A stretch of 64,000 nucleotides of DNA from JABSOG01 sp041583135 (GCA_041583135.1 JBFHGJ010000013.1:13495-77494); one strand, 5' to 3'; positions 17,736 to 27,019 are shown, numbered from the stretch's first letter. The notes: a model not told the origin generated them from the letters alone. Translations and numbers: made by a program.

Positions 17736-19181
17736 TTACTTGCCCGATGGACCAAAAAATCTCGATTTACGCACGGCCTGAACCTGCTCATTGTCTTGAC
17801 TGACGACGGTGAATTCAATATCCGCCGACATACCTTGCATTCTCACCGGGTCAATGGTGACCACCACAGGTAACGTCAATACCTCACCCGGTCCCACTTC
17901 AATGCGTTGACCTTTTTCTATTGCCAATCCACGAATGCCTTCGACGCTAACGGTCATGGTATGAGGATTGTTGTCTTTGTTGGCAATTTTAAGGGTATAG
18001 TTGTTTTGGATCATACCATCGTCGCGCTTAACGTATAATGCACTACGATCGCGAATAACATCTAGGGTCATCGAATCGGTAGAGACCAACGCAATAGAAA
18101 ACGCCATCACCATGATAAATGCTGCCAAGCCATAACCGATAAGCTTTGGCCTGAGCATCTTGGTGTGACCACCTTCCTGCTTAGCTTCGGTGGTATAACT
18201 GATAAGTCCCGGCTCGTAATTCATCTTTTTCATCACGTCATCACAGGCATCGATACATAAGGCGCAGTTGATGCACTGATATTGCAAGCCGTCACGAATA
18301 TCGATGCCCGTGGGGCAGACCTGCACACATAAATTACAATCGATACAATCTCCCAACCCCATTTCTTTCGGGTCTTGGGCACGACGTCTTGGACCACGGC
18401 TCTCGCCACGTTTTTCGTCATAGGCGACAATCAGGGTATGTTTGTCGAACATCGCCGATTGGAAACGGGCATAAGGACACATATGCGTACACACCTGCTC
18501 GCGCATCCAGCCGGCGTTTATATAGGTGGCTAGGGTGAAAAAGGTGATCCATGCGGCCCCCACCGTCGCAACTTCAAAATTGAACAAGTCCACGGTCATT
18601 TCGCGAATGCCGTAGAAATAACCGATAAAAGTAAAACCGGTGACAAAAGCAAAGCCGAGCCACATGATGTGTTTGGCGGTTTTACGATATATTTTCCGCG
18701 CTGTCCACGGCGCTTTATCCAGGCTGATCCGCTGATTGCGCGAACCTTCAGTGAGCTGCTCGGCCCACATAAATATTGCTGTCCATACCGTCTGCGGACA
18801 GGTATAGCCACACCACACCCGGCCAAGCCAAGTGGTAACAAAAAACAATAGGAAAGCGGCGATGATTAATGCCCACGCCAATAGCACAAAATCTTGTGGC
18901 CAGAATGTCAGCCATAAAATATGAAACTTGCGCGCCGGCAAGTCGAAAAAAACAGCCTGTCGGCCGTCGAGGTTTAACCATGGGAGTAAAAAATAGCCGA
19001 GTAACAATGGCCATCCGGTGTAGAGTCTGACCTTTTGAAAAAAGCCGGTCTGAGCTCTTGTGTAAATTTTTTCTCTTTTTTCGTAGAGGTTATATTTCTT
19101 CGGCTCCTCAATGTTGACTACATCAATCGCCTCTTCAATTTTTTTACCGCTGGAATGCTCTTTATCGTTGCCTGCGCTCAT
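17736..19181 (-). CDS. ccoG: cbb3 oxidase accessory iron-sulfur protein CcoG (RdxA/FixG)
   Basis: 481 residues. The membrane half has helices and the VWCGYTCPQTVW motif; a ferredoxin-like domain follows with two 4Fe-4S clusters (CIDCNLCVQVCP and CINCALCIDAC); the C-terminal periplasmic Ig-like domain has the MTVSVEGIRGL and LPVVVTIDP segments. CcoG is known as a cupric reductase supplying Cu(I) for cbb3 biogenesis. The 67-base gap to ccoP is the widest in the cluster but holds no clear terminator. Confidence 0.95.
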   Translation of the reverse strand: MSAGNDKEHSSGKKIEEAIDVVNIEEPKKYNLYEKREKIYTRAQTGFFQKVRLYTGWPLLLGYFLLPWLNLDGRQAVFFDLPARKFHILWLTFWPQDFVLLAWALIIAAFLLFFVTTWLGRVWCGYTCPQTVWTAIFMWAEQLTEGSRNQRISLDKAPWTARKIYRKTAKHIMWLGFAFVTGFTFIGYFYGIREMTVDLFNFEVATVGAAWITFFTLATYINAGWMREQVCTHMCPYARFQSAMFDKHTLIVAYDEKRGESRGPRRRAQDPKEMGLGDCIDCNLCVQVCPTGIDIRDGLQYQCINCALCIDACDDVMKKMNYEPGLISYTTEAKQEGGHTKMLRPKLIGYGLAAFIMVMAFSIALVSTDSMTLDVIRDRSALYVKRDDGMIQNNYTLKIANKDNNPHTMTVSVEGIRGLAIEKGQRIEVGPGEVLTLPVVVTIDPVRMQGMSADIEFTVVSQDNEQVQAVRKSRFFGPSGK

Positions 19182-19248
19182 AACACCCTACTTTAATTTA
19201 TGCCAATAAAAATCGGCACTTCCCTGTACCGATAGTTGTTTCACTCAA

Positions 19249-20127
19249 TTACTTAGCAGTGAGGCTGTAGATATAACCTGCAAGAATATGCACCTTATCT
19301 TCGCCTAAACGGTCTTTAAACGATGGCATAACACCGTTACGACCTTTTGCGATAGTCTTTTCAATTTCGCTACGGTCGCCGCCATATAACCAAACGTTGT
19401 TGGTCAAATCCGGCGCGCCAATGGCTGGGTTACCTTTAGCATCCATACCGTGACAGGCGAAACAGGTTCCGTTGAACAACGCTTTACCGCGTTCAACTTC
19501 TTTGGCATCTTGCTCTACGCCATTTAACGACACCACGTAAGACAGAATATCCCAGACCTGCTCCTCACTAAACTGCGCTTCGTGCGCTGGCATCGCAGCG
19601 ATGCGACCGTTCATGATAGTCTGTTTGATGGTTTCACCTTCACCACCCCACAACCAAACATCGTCACGCAAGTTTGGAAAACCCGGATAACCGGTAGCGG
19701 TAGAACCATGACAAATCGCACAGTTTTGCGAGAACAGGCGCTGACCGATCTTCATCGCGTCGGCGTTGTCTTTAAGTTCTTCAACCGGAATCGATTTGAA
19801 CTTAGCAAAATAAGGCGCGTATTTTTCATCAAACGCTTTTTGGTCAGCGGCCAATTCGCCGGCAGACGTCCAACCGCCAATACCTTTCCAATTACCAAGG
19901 CTTGGGTAGTAAACAATGTAACCCAACGCAAAGATAACCAAGATGACAAACTTCCAGAACCACCAAGCCGGCAACGGATTGTCATATTCTTCAATACCAT
20001 CATAGGCGTGACCCAACGTCTCACCCGGTTTTTTATCGGTTTTGCGGTTGGCCAAAAGTACCCAAACATAGCCGGCGATAGACCCAAGGGTCAAAACCGT
20101 AATAAATAAACTCCAAAAACTGCTCAT
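19249..20127 (-). CDS. ccoP: cbb3-type cytochrome c oxidase subunit III (dihaem)
   Basis: 292 residues. N-terminal anchor FWSLFITVLTLGSIAGYVWVL, then a second helix after PLPAWWFW, then two c-type haem domains with CAICHG and CFACHG sites and distal methionine regions (AAMPAHEAQ; GVMPSF). Carries electrons from soluble cytochromes to CcoO and CcoN. The start overlaps the ccoQ stop by four bases. Confidence 0.97.
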   Translation of the reverse strand: MSSFWSLFITVLTLGSIAGYVWVLLANRKTDKKPGETLGHAYDGIEEYDNPLPAWWFWKFVILVIFALGYIVYYPSLGNWKGIGGWTSAGELAADQKAFDEKYAPYFAKFKSIPVEELKDNADAMKIGQRLFSQNCAICHGSTATGYPGFPNLRDDVWLWGGEGETIKQTIMNGRIAAMPAHEAQFSEEQVWDILSYVVSLNGVEQDAKEVERGKALFNGTCFACHGMDAKGNPAIGAPDLTNNVWLYGGDRSEIEKTIAKGRNGVMPSFKDRLGEDKVHILAGYIYSLTAK

Positions 20128-20315
20128 GAATTTTGCTCCCCTTTGATCGTTTCTTTTTTCGCAGTGTGGGCGTCATCAGACTCATGACCGAATGGCAAGT
20201 GCGCCGCTTCATCAAAGTCCTTTTTGCGTCGAGGACTAAAGGCCCACCAAAACACTGCCAACAGGGCAATGAAACAGGTCACCGTAGAAAGTGACCGCCA
20301 ATCGGTGATATCCAT
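20124..20315 (-). CDS. ccoQ: cbb3 oxidase subunit CcoQ
   Basis: 63 residues, one transmembrane helix (TVTCFIALLAVFWWAF) followed by SPRRKKDFDEAA, the standard CcoQ pattern, and a hydrophilic tail. CcoQ stabilises the oxidase. The ATG shares one base with the ccoO stop (TAATG). Confidence 0.93.
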   Translation of the reverse strand: MDITDWRSLSTVTCFIALLAVFWWAFSPRRKKDFDEAAHLPFGHESDDAHTAKKETIKGEQNS

Positions 20316-20923
20316 TAGCGACGCTCCTTGATGAGCAAACCCAACTGTTGTAGATAGGCAATCAAAGCTTCACCTTCGTACATACCCGCTACCTTCTTAC
20401 CGGCATTGGCAATATCTTCGTCGGTGTAAGGCACGCCAACCATGCGCAGTGCGGCCATCTTCTTGCCGGTGTCTTTACCGTCAAGTTTGTTTTCAAACAA
20501 CCAAGGGAAGCCCGGCATGTTTGACTCTGGCACCACTGAACGTGGGTCGATTAAATGCGCACGATGCCAGTCGTCTGAATAGCGCTTACCAACACGGGCC
20601 AAGTCAGGACCAGTACGCTTAGAACCCCACAAATGTGGATGGTTATAAACAGACTCACCGGCAACCGAGTAGTGACCGTAACGCTCAACTTCTGCGCGCA
20701 AAGGACGGATCATCTGTGAGTGACAGGCGTTACAACCTTCACGGATATAGATATCGCGGCCTTCAAGAGCAACCTCATCCAAAGGTTTCAAACCTTTAAT
20801 CGGCTTTGTGGTTGTGTCTTGGAAAAACAAAGGCACAATCTCAACCAAACCACCGATGGAAATAGCCAAAACAGCCAAAACCACCATCAGGCCCATACGG
20901 GTTTCGATTAAATCATGGTTCAT
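20315..20923 (-). CDS. ccoO: cbb3-type cytochrome c oxidase subunit II (monohaem)
   Basis: 202 residues. An N-terminal membrane anchor (MGLMVVLAVLAISIGGLVEI) precedes a periplasmic cytochrome c domain with CNACH and the methionine-containing SNMPGFPWLF. The segments GRDIYIREGCNACHSQMIRP and TGPDLARVG are nearly invariant in CcoO. Its start overlaps the ccoN stop by four bases. Confidence 0.97.
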   Translation of the reverse strand: MNHDLIETRMGLMVVLAVLAISIGGLVEIVPLFFQDTTTKPIKGLKPLDEVALEGRDIYIREGCNACHSQMIRPLRAEVERYGHYSVAGESVYNHPHLWGSKRTGPDLARVGKRYSDDWHRAHLIDPRSVVPESNMPGFPWLFENKLDGKDTGKKMAALRMVGVPYTDEDIANAGKKVAGMYEGEALIAYLQQLGLLIKERR

Positions 20924-22362
20924 GCCAAAGCCTCCTTCTGAGCATTCTTACGGGCATCTTGTTCTTTTGCCATTTGAGCAGTCTTTAATACGTTGTAAGC
21001 CATAATCAACATACCGCTTAAGAAAATGACGCCGCCGATGAAACGAACCACGTAACCCGGGCCCGAGGCAACTAAGGCTTCAACGAATGAATAAGTCAAC
21101 GTACCGTCAGCGTTGGTCGCACGCCACATCAAGCCTTGGATCAAACCGTTAACCCACATAGAGGCGATGTACAATACGGTACCGATGGTTGACATCCAAA
21201 AATGCAAGTCAATCAAACGAGTGGAGTACATTTCACCTTGTTTGCGACCGAACATGATTGGGATCAAGTGATACATACAACCGATAGAGATCATCGCAAC
21301 CCAACCCAACGCACCAGCGTGAACATGACCAATGGTCCAATCGGTGTAGTGAGACAAGGCATTAACCGATTTAATCGCCATCATTGGACCTTCAAACGTT
21401 GACATACCGTAAAAAGACAAAGAAACGATTAAGAATTTTAAGATAGGATCGGTGCGCAGTTTTTCCCATGCACCCGACAAAGTCATGATACCGTTGATCA
21501 TACCACCCCAAGAAGGTGCTAACAGAATCAAAGACATCAACATACCCAAAGACTGAACCCAGTCAGGCAGCGCAGTGTAATGCAAGTGGTGAGGACCGGC
21601 CCAAATGTAGATGGCGATCAGCGTCCAAAAGTGAACAATAGACAAACGATAAGAATAAACCGGACGGTCGGCTTGTTTTGGCACGAAGTAATACATCATA
21701 CCCAAAAACGCAGCGGTCAAATAAAAGCCTACAGCGTTATGACCATACCACCACTGTACCATAGCGTCGATTGCACCGGCGTAAACCGAGTATGACTTAA
21801 ACATGGTCACTGGTACTGCCAATGAGTTAAAGATGTGCAAAACCGCTACGGTCAAAATAAACGAAATGAAGAACCAGTTGGCAACATATATATGGTTTGA
21901 CTTACGCTTGGCAACCGTGCCTAAGAACAAAACTGCATAGGCAACCCAAACAACCGTGATCAAAAGGTCGATTGGCCATTCAAGCTCAGCGTATTCTTTT
22001 GACGAGGTTAAACCCATCGGCAACGTGATCACAGCACTTAAGATCACCGCTTGCCAACCCCAAAAGACAAAACTGGCAAGCTTGTCTGAAATCAACGGGG
22101 TTTGACAGGTTCTTTGCACGATGTACAAAGACGTGGCAAACAACGCACTGCCCCCAAACGCAAAGATAACCGCATTGGTATGCAATGGACGTAAACGTCC
22201 GAAGCTCAACCAAGCAGTATCGAAGTTAAGCGCCGGCCACACCAGTTGCGCGGCGAGAAATACGCCGACAGCCATGCCGATAATGCCCCAAACGACGGTC
22301 ATTATGGCGAACTGGCGAACGACTTTGTAGTTGTATTGTGGATGTTGAAAACTTGATGACAT
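20920..22362 (-). CDS. ccoN: cbb3-type cytochrome c oxidase subunit I
   Basis: 480 residues, twelve membrane helices. Visible are LRPLHTNAVIFAFGG with a haem-ligand histidine, WWYGHNAVGFYLT, the copper-B histidine pair GPHHLHYTALPDW, and DWTIGHVHAGALGW with haem ligands. Catalytic subunit of the high-affinity, proton-pumping terminal oxidase used at low oxygen. First gene of the cco operon. Confidence 0.98.
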   Translation of the reverse strand: MSSSFQHPQYNYKVVRQFAIMTVVWGIIGMAVGVFLAAQLVWPALNFDTAWLSFGRLRPLHTNAVIFAFGGSALFATSLYIVQRTCQTPLISDKLASFVFWGWQAVILSAVITLPMGLTSSKEYAELEWPIDLLITVVWVAYAVLFLGTVAKRKSNHIYVANWFFISFILTVAVLHIFNSLAVPVTMFKSYSVYAGAIDAMVQWWYGHNAVGFYLTAAFLGMMYYFVPKQADRPVYSYRLSIVHFWTLIAIYIWAGPHHLHYTALPDWVQSLGMLMSLILLAPSWGGMINGIMTLSGAWEKLRTDPILKFLIVSLSFYGMSTFEGPMMAIKSVNALSHYTDWTIGHVHAGALGWVAMISIGCMYHLIPIMFGRKQGEMYSTRLIDLHFWMSTIGTVLYIASMWVNGLIQGLMWRATNADGTLTYSFVEALVASGPGYVVRFIGGVIFLSGMLIMAYNVLKTAQMAKEQDARKNAQKEALA

Positions 22363-22677
22363 TTTATTACCAGTTTCGTTAAATATTGTTTAGTTTCGGA
22401 TTACCCCTTAAACCAGCCCGACTGCTACCGGTCCAAATTGAGTACCCACCACCTTATTATGCCTATGCACAGTAAGTTACTATGGCTCAAGATTTGAGCA
22501 AATGCATAATTGTGTGCCGGAAATATCCGACTTTCCTGTGTTACTGTCGTCCTTTGCTTCCTGACGCTAATCCTTTTGGGTGTTACTCTTGCTGCTGTTA
22601 ACCGATACGCAAAAAGAGCGACTTCTTATAACTCAAAAGAGTGATATATCATCAGCCAAAAGCGTTATTTCTCAGGC
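22363..22677 (-). promoter_or_regulatory. long 5' leader of the cco operon
   Basis: About 315 bases lie between the predicted start site (about 22678) and ccoN. No gene is convincing here. A perfect palindrome GCTCAA-GAT-TTGAGC is present at 22485-22499 and could be a second regulator site or an RNA hairpin. Confidence 0.3.
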
Positions 22678-22725
22678 GCTTGGAATTCTAAAAGTAAATT
22701 CGCAAACCATGTTGACTTGGATCAA
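22678..22725 (-). promoter_or_regulatory. class II FNR/ANR-type promoter of the cco operon
   Basis: TTGACTTGGATCAA at 22712-22725 matches the FNR consensus TTGAT-N4-ATCAA in nine of ten bases. On the minus strand a TAGAAT -10 hexamer lies at 22690-22685, which puts the FNR site centre near -41 of a start site at about 22678, the standard class II geometry. Oxygen-limited induction of cbb3 oxidase by FNR is well established. The site is near-symmetric, so it could also act on the plus strand. Confidence 0.8.
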
Positions 22726-22811
22726 GTTTTACCGAGTCACCGCTTAGCGCCGCAAACAATGGCAGTATTACGCACGGCGCATTATACTGATTAAAAAGGA
22801 CTTTTAAATAC

Positions 22812-22892
22812 ATGTTTACGGAAAAAGCCGCTAAATTTACATTAAAAATACTATTGGCTTCGGGCGATTGTTTATTAAAAACGCTATTTTAG
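22812..22892 (+). CDS. possible 26-residue small protein divergent from cco
   Basis: ATG at 22812 with AAAGGA about ten bases upstream, ending at TAG 22892; the product is basic and amphipathic (MFTEKAAKFTLKILLASGDC...). It lies 87 bases from the FNR site and overlaps the end of the opposite DUF962 gene. The short length means it could be chance. Confidence 0.25.
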   Translation: MFTEKAAKFTLKILLASGDCLLKTLF

Positions 22893-23186
22893 TTTTTTAA
22901 ATAACAATAGGTAGTAACACATCTTAAAATCAGCCAACAATGACCAAAATGGGTAGTCGAATGTCGCCGGCTTGTTACGCTCGATAAACGCATGAGATAC
23001 CCAAGCAAAGCCATAGCCGCACAGCGGTAAAAATAACCAAAACACCCAGCTCTCAGTAAAACCTAGAACAATCAGGGGAATAAGTCCAATGGTGCCTGTC
23101 AAATGCATGTATTGTGTCAACGGATGGGCGTGCTGCTCAAGGTAATGGGGCCAGAACTCATCGAATGTGTTAAATTTTGGGGTCAT
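22884..23186 (-). CDS. DUF962/Mpo1-like membrane protein
   Basis: 100 residues. FDEFWPHYLEQHAHPLTQYMHLTGT at the N-terminus, WVSHAFIERNKPATF in the middle and the C-terminal FWSLLADFKMCYYL are the conserved features of the family, with two membrane helices between. The yeast relative Mpo1 is an Fe(II)-dependent dioxygenase of 2-hydroxy fatty acids, and conserved histidines are present here. The bacterial function is unproven. It is monocistronic. Confidence 0.85.
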   Translation of the reverse strand: MTPKFNTFDEFWPHYLEQHAHPLTQYMHLTGTIGLIPLIVLGFTESWVFWLFLPLCGYGFAWVSHAFIERNKPATFDYPFWSLLADFKMCYYLLLFKKLK

Positions 23187-23557
23187 ATCTTGGCCCTTTA
23201 TGGATTAGTTTAACTAATGAATAGCATCAACAGAAGTAATGCCGTTTTTACCTTCTAACATTTCCGCTTAGCCCGCATATAGGCTAAGTCAAGTTATCTT
23301 AAGCGTGCCATAGTTTTCAACGGAAATAGTCTCGACTCATCGACGGCAACGCTTCACCCATTCAATTGTGCCAGAGCCTGAGCCTGTGGCAAACAACATT
23401 AGCATAGTGTAATAACTTATACCTAAAAAAACCGTTGCATTTCGCCGCTATTCGTTTTAAGTTAGAAAAGTCGTCAGAAATTGACGCAAATTGTTACAAC
23501 TGGTCTGACAATATCAGGCACACAAATTTAAAGTAAATCACACAGGTAAAGGCAACA
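23187..23557. other. intergenic region between the divergent DUF962 and his transcripts
   Basis: 371 bases without a convincing gene. It must hold the his promoter; TTGTTA and TATCAG near 23491 and 23510 are only a weak candidate pair. A short inverted repeat (TTAGCC...GGCTAA) lies near 23268-23287. Nothing else is supported. Confidence 0.4.
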
Positions 23558-23611
23558 ATGTCATTTAAACTTACAACTTTCTCTTTTCATCACCATCATC
23601 ACCAGAGATAG
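23558..23611 (+). CDS. hisL: his operon leader peptide
   Basis: 17 codons, ATG preceded by AAAGG, reading MSFKLTTFSF followed by five consecutive histidine codons, then QR and stop. A histidine run in a short leader upstream of an attenuator is the standard control element of enterobacterial-type his operons: ribosome stalling at low His-tRNA prevents terminator formation. Confidence 0.95.
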   Translation: MSFKLTTFSFHHHHHQR

Positions 23612-23626
23612 CCTGTAGGTTTATTT

Positions 23627-23711
23627 CCTGGAGGCTATTGCATTGGCAACTCCTCCAGGTGGTAAAGAATTTTGCATTAAAGCCCCGGAGGAAAACCTCC
23701 GGGGCTTTTTT
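23627..23711 (+). terminator. hisL: his attenuator with competing stem
   Basis: AGCCCCGGAGG, AAAA, CCTCCGGGGCTTTTTT (from 23681) is a strong intrinsic terminator 20 bases before hisG. Upstream, CCTGGAG (about 23629) can pair with CTCCAGG (about 23652), and these arms can also compete with the GGAGG/CCTCC strands of the terminator, as expected for attenuation. Confidence 0.92.
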
Positions 23712-23730
23712 CGTTAATGGAGCATAGAAA

Positions 23731-24633
23731 ATGATTGATAACAACAGATTACGAATCGCAATGCAAAAATCAGGACGGCTAAGCAATGAGACCCAAAAGC
23801 TGCTCAAAAGCTGCGGCCTGAAGATCAACCTGCGTGAACAAAGGCTGATAGCTCACGTTGAGAATATGGATATCGACATCTTAAGAGTAAGAGATGACGA
23901 TATTCCCGGCCTCATCATGGACGGTGTTTGTGACCTGGGTATCGTCGGTGAAAACGTGCTTGACGAGCTTAGACTCGAACGTGAAGCAACCGGCAAACAG
24001 CCCAGTGACTATGAAGTATTGAAAAAGCTGGATTTTGGCCAATGCCGTTTATCTATCGCAGTATTCCAAGAGCAAGACTACCAAGGCATTGCAGACTTGG
24101 CCGGTAAACGCATCGCCACCACCTATCCTTTACTGCTGACACGTTACCTCAAAGAGCAAGGGATCGATGCCAAGGTCGTGACATTGAAAGGCTCGGTTGA
24201 AGTTGCCCCTCGCGCCGGACTTGCCGATGCCATATGCGACTTGGTTTCCACCGGTGCAACATTGGAAGCCAACGGACTTAAAGAAGTACAAGTCATCTAC
24301 CGCTCTACCGCCGTGCTGATCCGTAAAAAGGCGCTAAGTGAACCGAGTAAGAACACCATCATCAACACCCTGATGCCTCGTATCAACGGCATGATGCAAG
24401 CCAAAGAAAGCAAATACATCATGCTGCACGCGCCAAAGGCGACGCTTGAAGAAGTGATTGAGCTACTGCCGGGTAAAGAAAACCCAACCATTTTGCCGTT
24501 GGCGCAAAACCAAGAAGTGGTCGCAGTGCACATGGTCAGCAGTGAAACCCTGTTCTGGGAAACCATGGAGCAACTTAAAGCCCTTGGTGCCAGCTCTATC
24601 TTAGTCTTGCCGATTGAAAAGATGATGGAATAA
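23731..24633 (+). CDS. hisG: ATP phosphoribosyltransferase
   Basis: 300 residues, long form with the C-terminal regulatory ACT-like domain, so no HisZ is needed. First step of histidine synthesis, ATP plus PRPP, feedback-inhibited by histidine. Visible are RLRIAMQKSGRLS, DDIPGLIMDGVCDLGIVGEN and the PRPP-binding ICDLVSTGATLEANGL. First structural gene after the attenuator, five bases before hisD. Confidence 0.98.
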   Translation: MIDNNRLRIAMQKSGRLSNETQKLLKSCGLKINLREQRLIAHVENMDIDILRVRDDDIPGLIMDGVCDLGIVGENVLDELRLEREATGKQPSDYEVLKKLDFGQCRLSIAVFQEQDYQGIADLAGKRIATTYPLLLTRYLKEQGIDAKVVTLKGSVEVAPRAGLADAICDLVSTGATLEANGLKEVQVIYRSTAVLIRKKALSEPSKNTIINTLMPRINGMMQAKESKYIMLHAPKATLEEVIELLPGKENPTILPLAQNQEVVAVHMVSSETLFWETMEQLKALGASSILVLPIEKMME

Positions 24634-24638
24634 CACAC

Positions 24639-25949
24639 ATGAGCACAGCAAAAACCTACAAATGGCAAGACTTGAGCGCTTCTTCACAAGCACAAGTGCT
24701 CAGCCGCCCGGTATATAGCGTCGATGATGCGCTTAAAACCACAGTGACCGCCATACTTGACGAGGTCAAACAAAATGGCGACAGCGCGCTTATAGCGTAC
24801 GCCAAACAGTTCGACAACGCCGAGCTTAACCGCCTAAGTCTCAATAAAGCCGCACTTGCACGGCTATCGGCCGAGCTGCCACAAAAGGTGAAAGCCGCCA
24901 TTGATTGCGCCTATCGGCAGATTAGCCGCTTTCATCAGGCACAAGCCGTTGCTGATATTCGCCTAGAGACCGCACCGGGCGTCAATTGCCAAATGAAAAC
25001 CCGAGCCATCGGCAAAATCGGCTTATACATTCCCGGCGGTACAGCACCTTTACCTTCAACCGTATTGATGCTGGGCATTCCCTCGCAAATTGCCGGTAAC
25101 GCGGTTCGCGTGCTGTGTACTCCGCCAAACAGTGAAGGGAAAATTCATCCGGCAATTGCCTACGCAGCCTTAACCTGTGGCATAGAGGAAGTCATATTGG
25201 CCGGTGGCGCACAAGCCATAGGCGCCATGGCTTATGGCACGAAAACCGTTGCTAAGGTCGATAAAATCTTCGGTCCCGGTAACGCCTTTGTCACCATGGC
25301 CAAACAGCTGGTCAGCAACGCCAACCCGGCAACCGCCATAGATATGCCCGCAGGCCCATCGGAAGTGATGGTCATTGCCGATGCCAATGCCAATGCCGAA
25401 TTCATCGCCGCTGACTTACTATCGCAGGCTGAGCACGGCGCCGACTCACAAGTGCTGCTGCTGTGCAACAGCAGTGATAAAATTGCTCAGGTGAATGACG
25501 CCTTAGCGCGCCAACTGGCACAATTACCAAGACAAGCAATCGCCGCCAAAGCCCTTGAAAACAGCGCCCTAATACAGACCACGTCTGTTGCACAGTCAAT
25601 AAAGATAGCCAATGACTACGCCCCTGAGCACCTAATCATTCAGACCGACAGCGCAGATGAGGTGGTAGACAAAATCGTAAACGCCGCATCTATCTTTGTT
25701 GGCCCTTGGTCGCCGGAATCGGCGGGCGATTACGCCAGCGGCACCAATCACGTTTTACCAACCTATGGCTATGGTCGCGCCTTGAGCAGCCTCGGTCTTG
25801 CCGATTTTACCAAGCGTTACACCATACAGACCTTATCTCGCGCCGGTCTCGAAGGAATTGGCCAGGCCATTATCGATTTGGCTCAGGCAGAAGGCTTAGA
25901 TGCCCACGCCAACGCCGTTGCCGTTCGCTTACAGGAGACACAGCCATGA
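24639..25949 (+). CDS. hisD: histidinol dehydrogenase
   Basis: 436 residues; zinc- and NAD-dependent oxidation of histidinol to histidine, the last two steps of the pathway. Visible are GLYIPGGTAPLPSTVLM, KIFGPGNAFV, DMPAGPSEVMVIAD, the metal-binding DLLSQAEHG, and SAGDYASGTNHVLPT. The length is standard. The TGA overlaps the hisC ATG. Confidence 0.98.
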   Translation: MSTAKTYKWQDLSASSQAQVLSRPVYSVDDALKTTVTAILDEVKQNGDSALIAYAKQFDNAELNRLSLNKAALARLSAELPQKVKAAIDCAYRQISRFHQAQAVADIRLETAPGVNCQMKTRAIGKIGLYIPGGTAPLPSTVLMLGIPSQIAGNAVRVLCTPPNSEGKIHPAIAYAALTCGIEEVILAGGAQAIGAMAYGTKTVAKVDKIFGPGNAFVTMAKQLVSNANPATAIDMPAGPSEVMVIADANANAEFIAADLLSQAEHGADSQVLLLCNSSDKIAQVNDALARQLAQLPRQAIAAKALENSALIQTTSVAQSIKIANDYAPEHLIIQTDSADEVVDKIVNAASIFVGPWSPESAGDYASGTNHVLPTYGYGRALSSLGLADFTKRYTIQTLSRAGLEGIGQAIIDLAQAEGLDAHANAVAVRLQETQP

Positions 25950-27019
25950 GCTTAATTGACACCATTACGCCCAAGTATATTAAAGACTTGGTGCCTTATT
26001 CATCGGCCAAGCGCGAACTGTTCAACCAAGAGGTGGCCAGCAACGCATTGTGGCTCAACGCCAATGAAAGCCCTTATGACTTGGGCGAGAACCGTTTTAA
26101 CCGTTACCCGGATTTTCAGTCGGACAATCTCATTGAAGCGTACGCCACCTATGCTGGCGTCAGCGCCGAACAGGTTTTAGCCAGCAGAGGCGCCGACGAA
26201 GCCATTGAACTGTTGGTGCGCACCTTTTGCTTGCCCGGCGAAGATTCAATCGTAATAAACCCGCCAACTTATGGCATGTATAAAATTTGCGCCGATACTT
26301 TTAACGTCAATACCATTAAGGTTGAGCTAAACAGTGACTACCAGCTTGATGTCGATGCCATCATCGCGCAAAAGCAAAGTGCCCAAGTGAAACTGGTGTT
26401 CATCTGCTCGCCTAACAACCCAACCGGCGGGCTAATGGCCAGAGACTCGATAATCGCAGTGCTTGAAGCCTATAAAAACAGTGCCTTGGTTGTGCTTGAT
26501 GAAGCCTATATAGAGTTTTGCCCTGAAGGCACCGTGACCGATTTGTTGTCACAGTACGAAAACCTTGTTGTGCTGCGAACCCTATCCAAAGCCTTTGCCC
26601 TTGCCGGAATTCGCTGTGGTTTTACTCTAGCAAGCAAAGCCATCATCGATATGATGAAAAAGGTGATCGCGCCCTACCCTATTCCTGCGCCAGTAGAACA
26701 GTTAGCGGTCAATGCGTTGAGCAAACAAGGCATTGATAATATGCGTTCGCAAGTAGCCACCCTTAACGAGCAAAAACAAGCGTTGACCGACGCCCTTGAA
26801 ACAATTGATTGTGTAGAGCGACAACTTAGCAGTGACACCAACTTTGTTTTGGCTAAGCTTAAAGGCAAAACCCAAGTGTTAGAAACGATGAAAGCCAACG
26901 GCATTTACTTACGCGACCAATCTGCCCAACCGGGGCTTGAAGACAACATTCGAATTACCATCGGCACCGCTGAACAAATGGCGGCAGTATTAGACATATT
27001 AAAGGGGCAAAGCGCATGA
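25946..27019 (+). CDS. hisC: histidinol-phosphate aminotransferase
   Basis: 357 residues from the ATG at 25946 (ACAGGAGA upstream, ATGA overlap with hisD). The frame is open further upstream to 25706, but that part only overlaps hisD out of frame. Class I/II PLP enzyme: LNANESPYD, SRGADEAIELLVRTF, SPNNPTGG, VLDEAYIEF, and the PLP lysine in TLSKAFALAGIRCGF. Transaminates imidazole-acetol phosphate with glutamate. Confidence 0.97.
   Translation: MSLIDTITPKYIKDLVPYSSAKRELFNQEVASNALWLNANESPYDLGENRFNRYPDFQSDNLIEAYATYAGVSAEQVLASRGADEAIELLVRTFCLPGEDSIVINPPTYGMYKICADTFNVNTIKVELNSDYQLDVDAIIAQKQSAQVKLVFICSPNNPTGGLMARDSIIAVLEAYKNSALVVLDEAYIEFCPEGTVTDLLSQYENLVVLRTLSKAFALAGIRCGFTLASKAIIDMMKKVIAPYPIPAPVEQLAVNALSKQGIDNMRSQVATLNEQKQALTDALETIDCVERQLSSDTNFVLAKLKGKTQVLETMKANGIYLRDQSAQPGLEDNIRITIGTAEQMAAVLDILKGQSA

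Noticed and set aside
19582..20109. 175-codon frame antisense to ccoP
   Set aside because: It is a shadow of the conserved cytochrome gene with no start signal or domain.
25706..25945. In-frame N-terminal extension of hisC
   Set aside because: It overlaps hisD out of frame and encodes Arg-rich text with no similarity to HisC; the ATGA overlap start at 25946 is standard.
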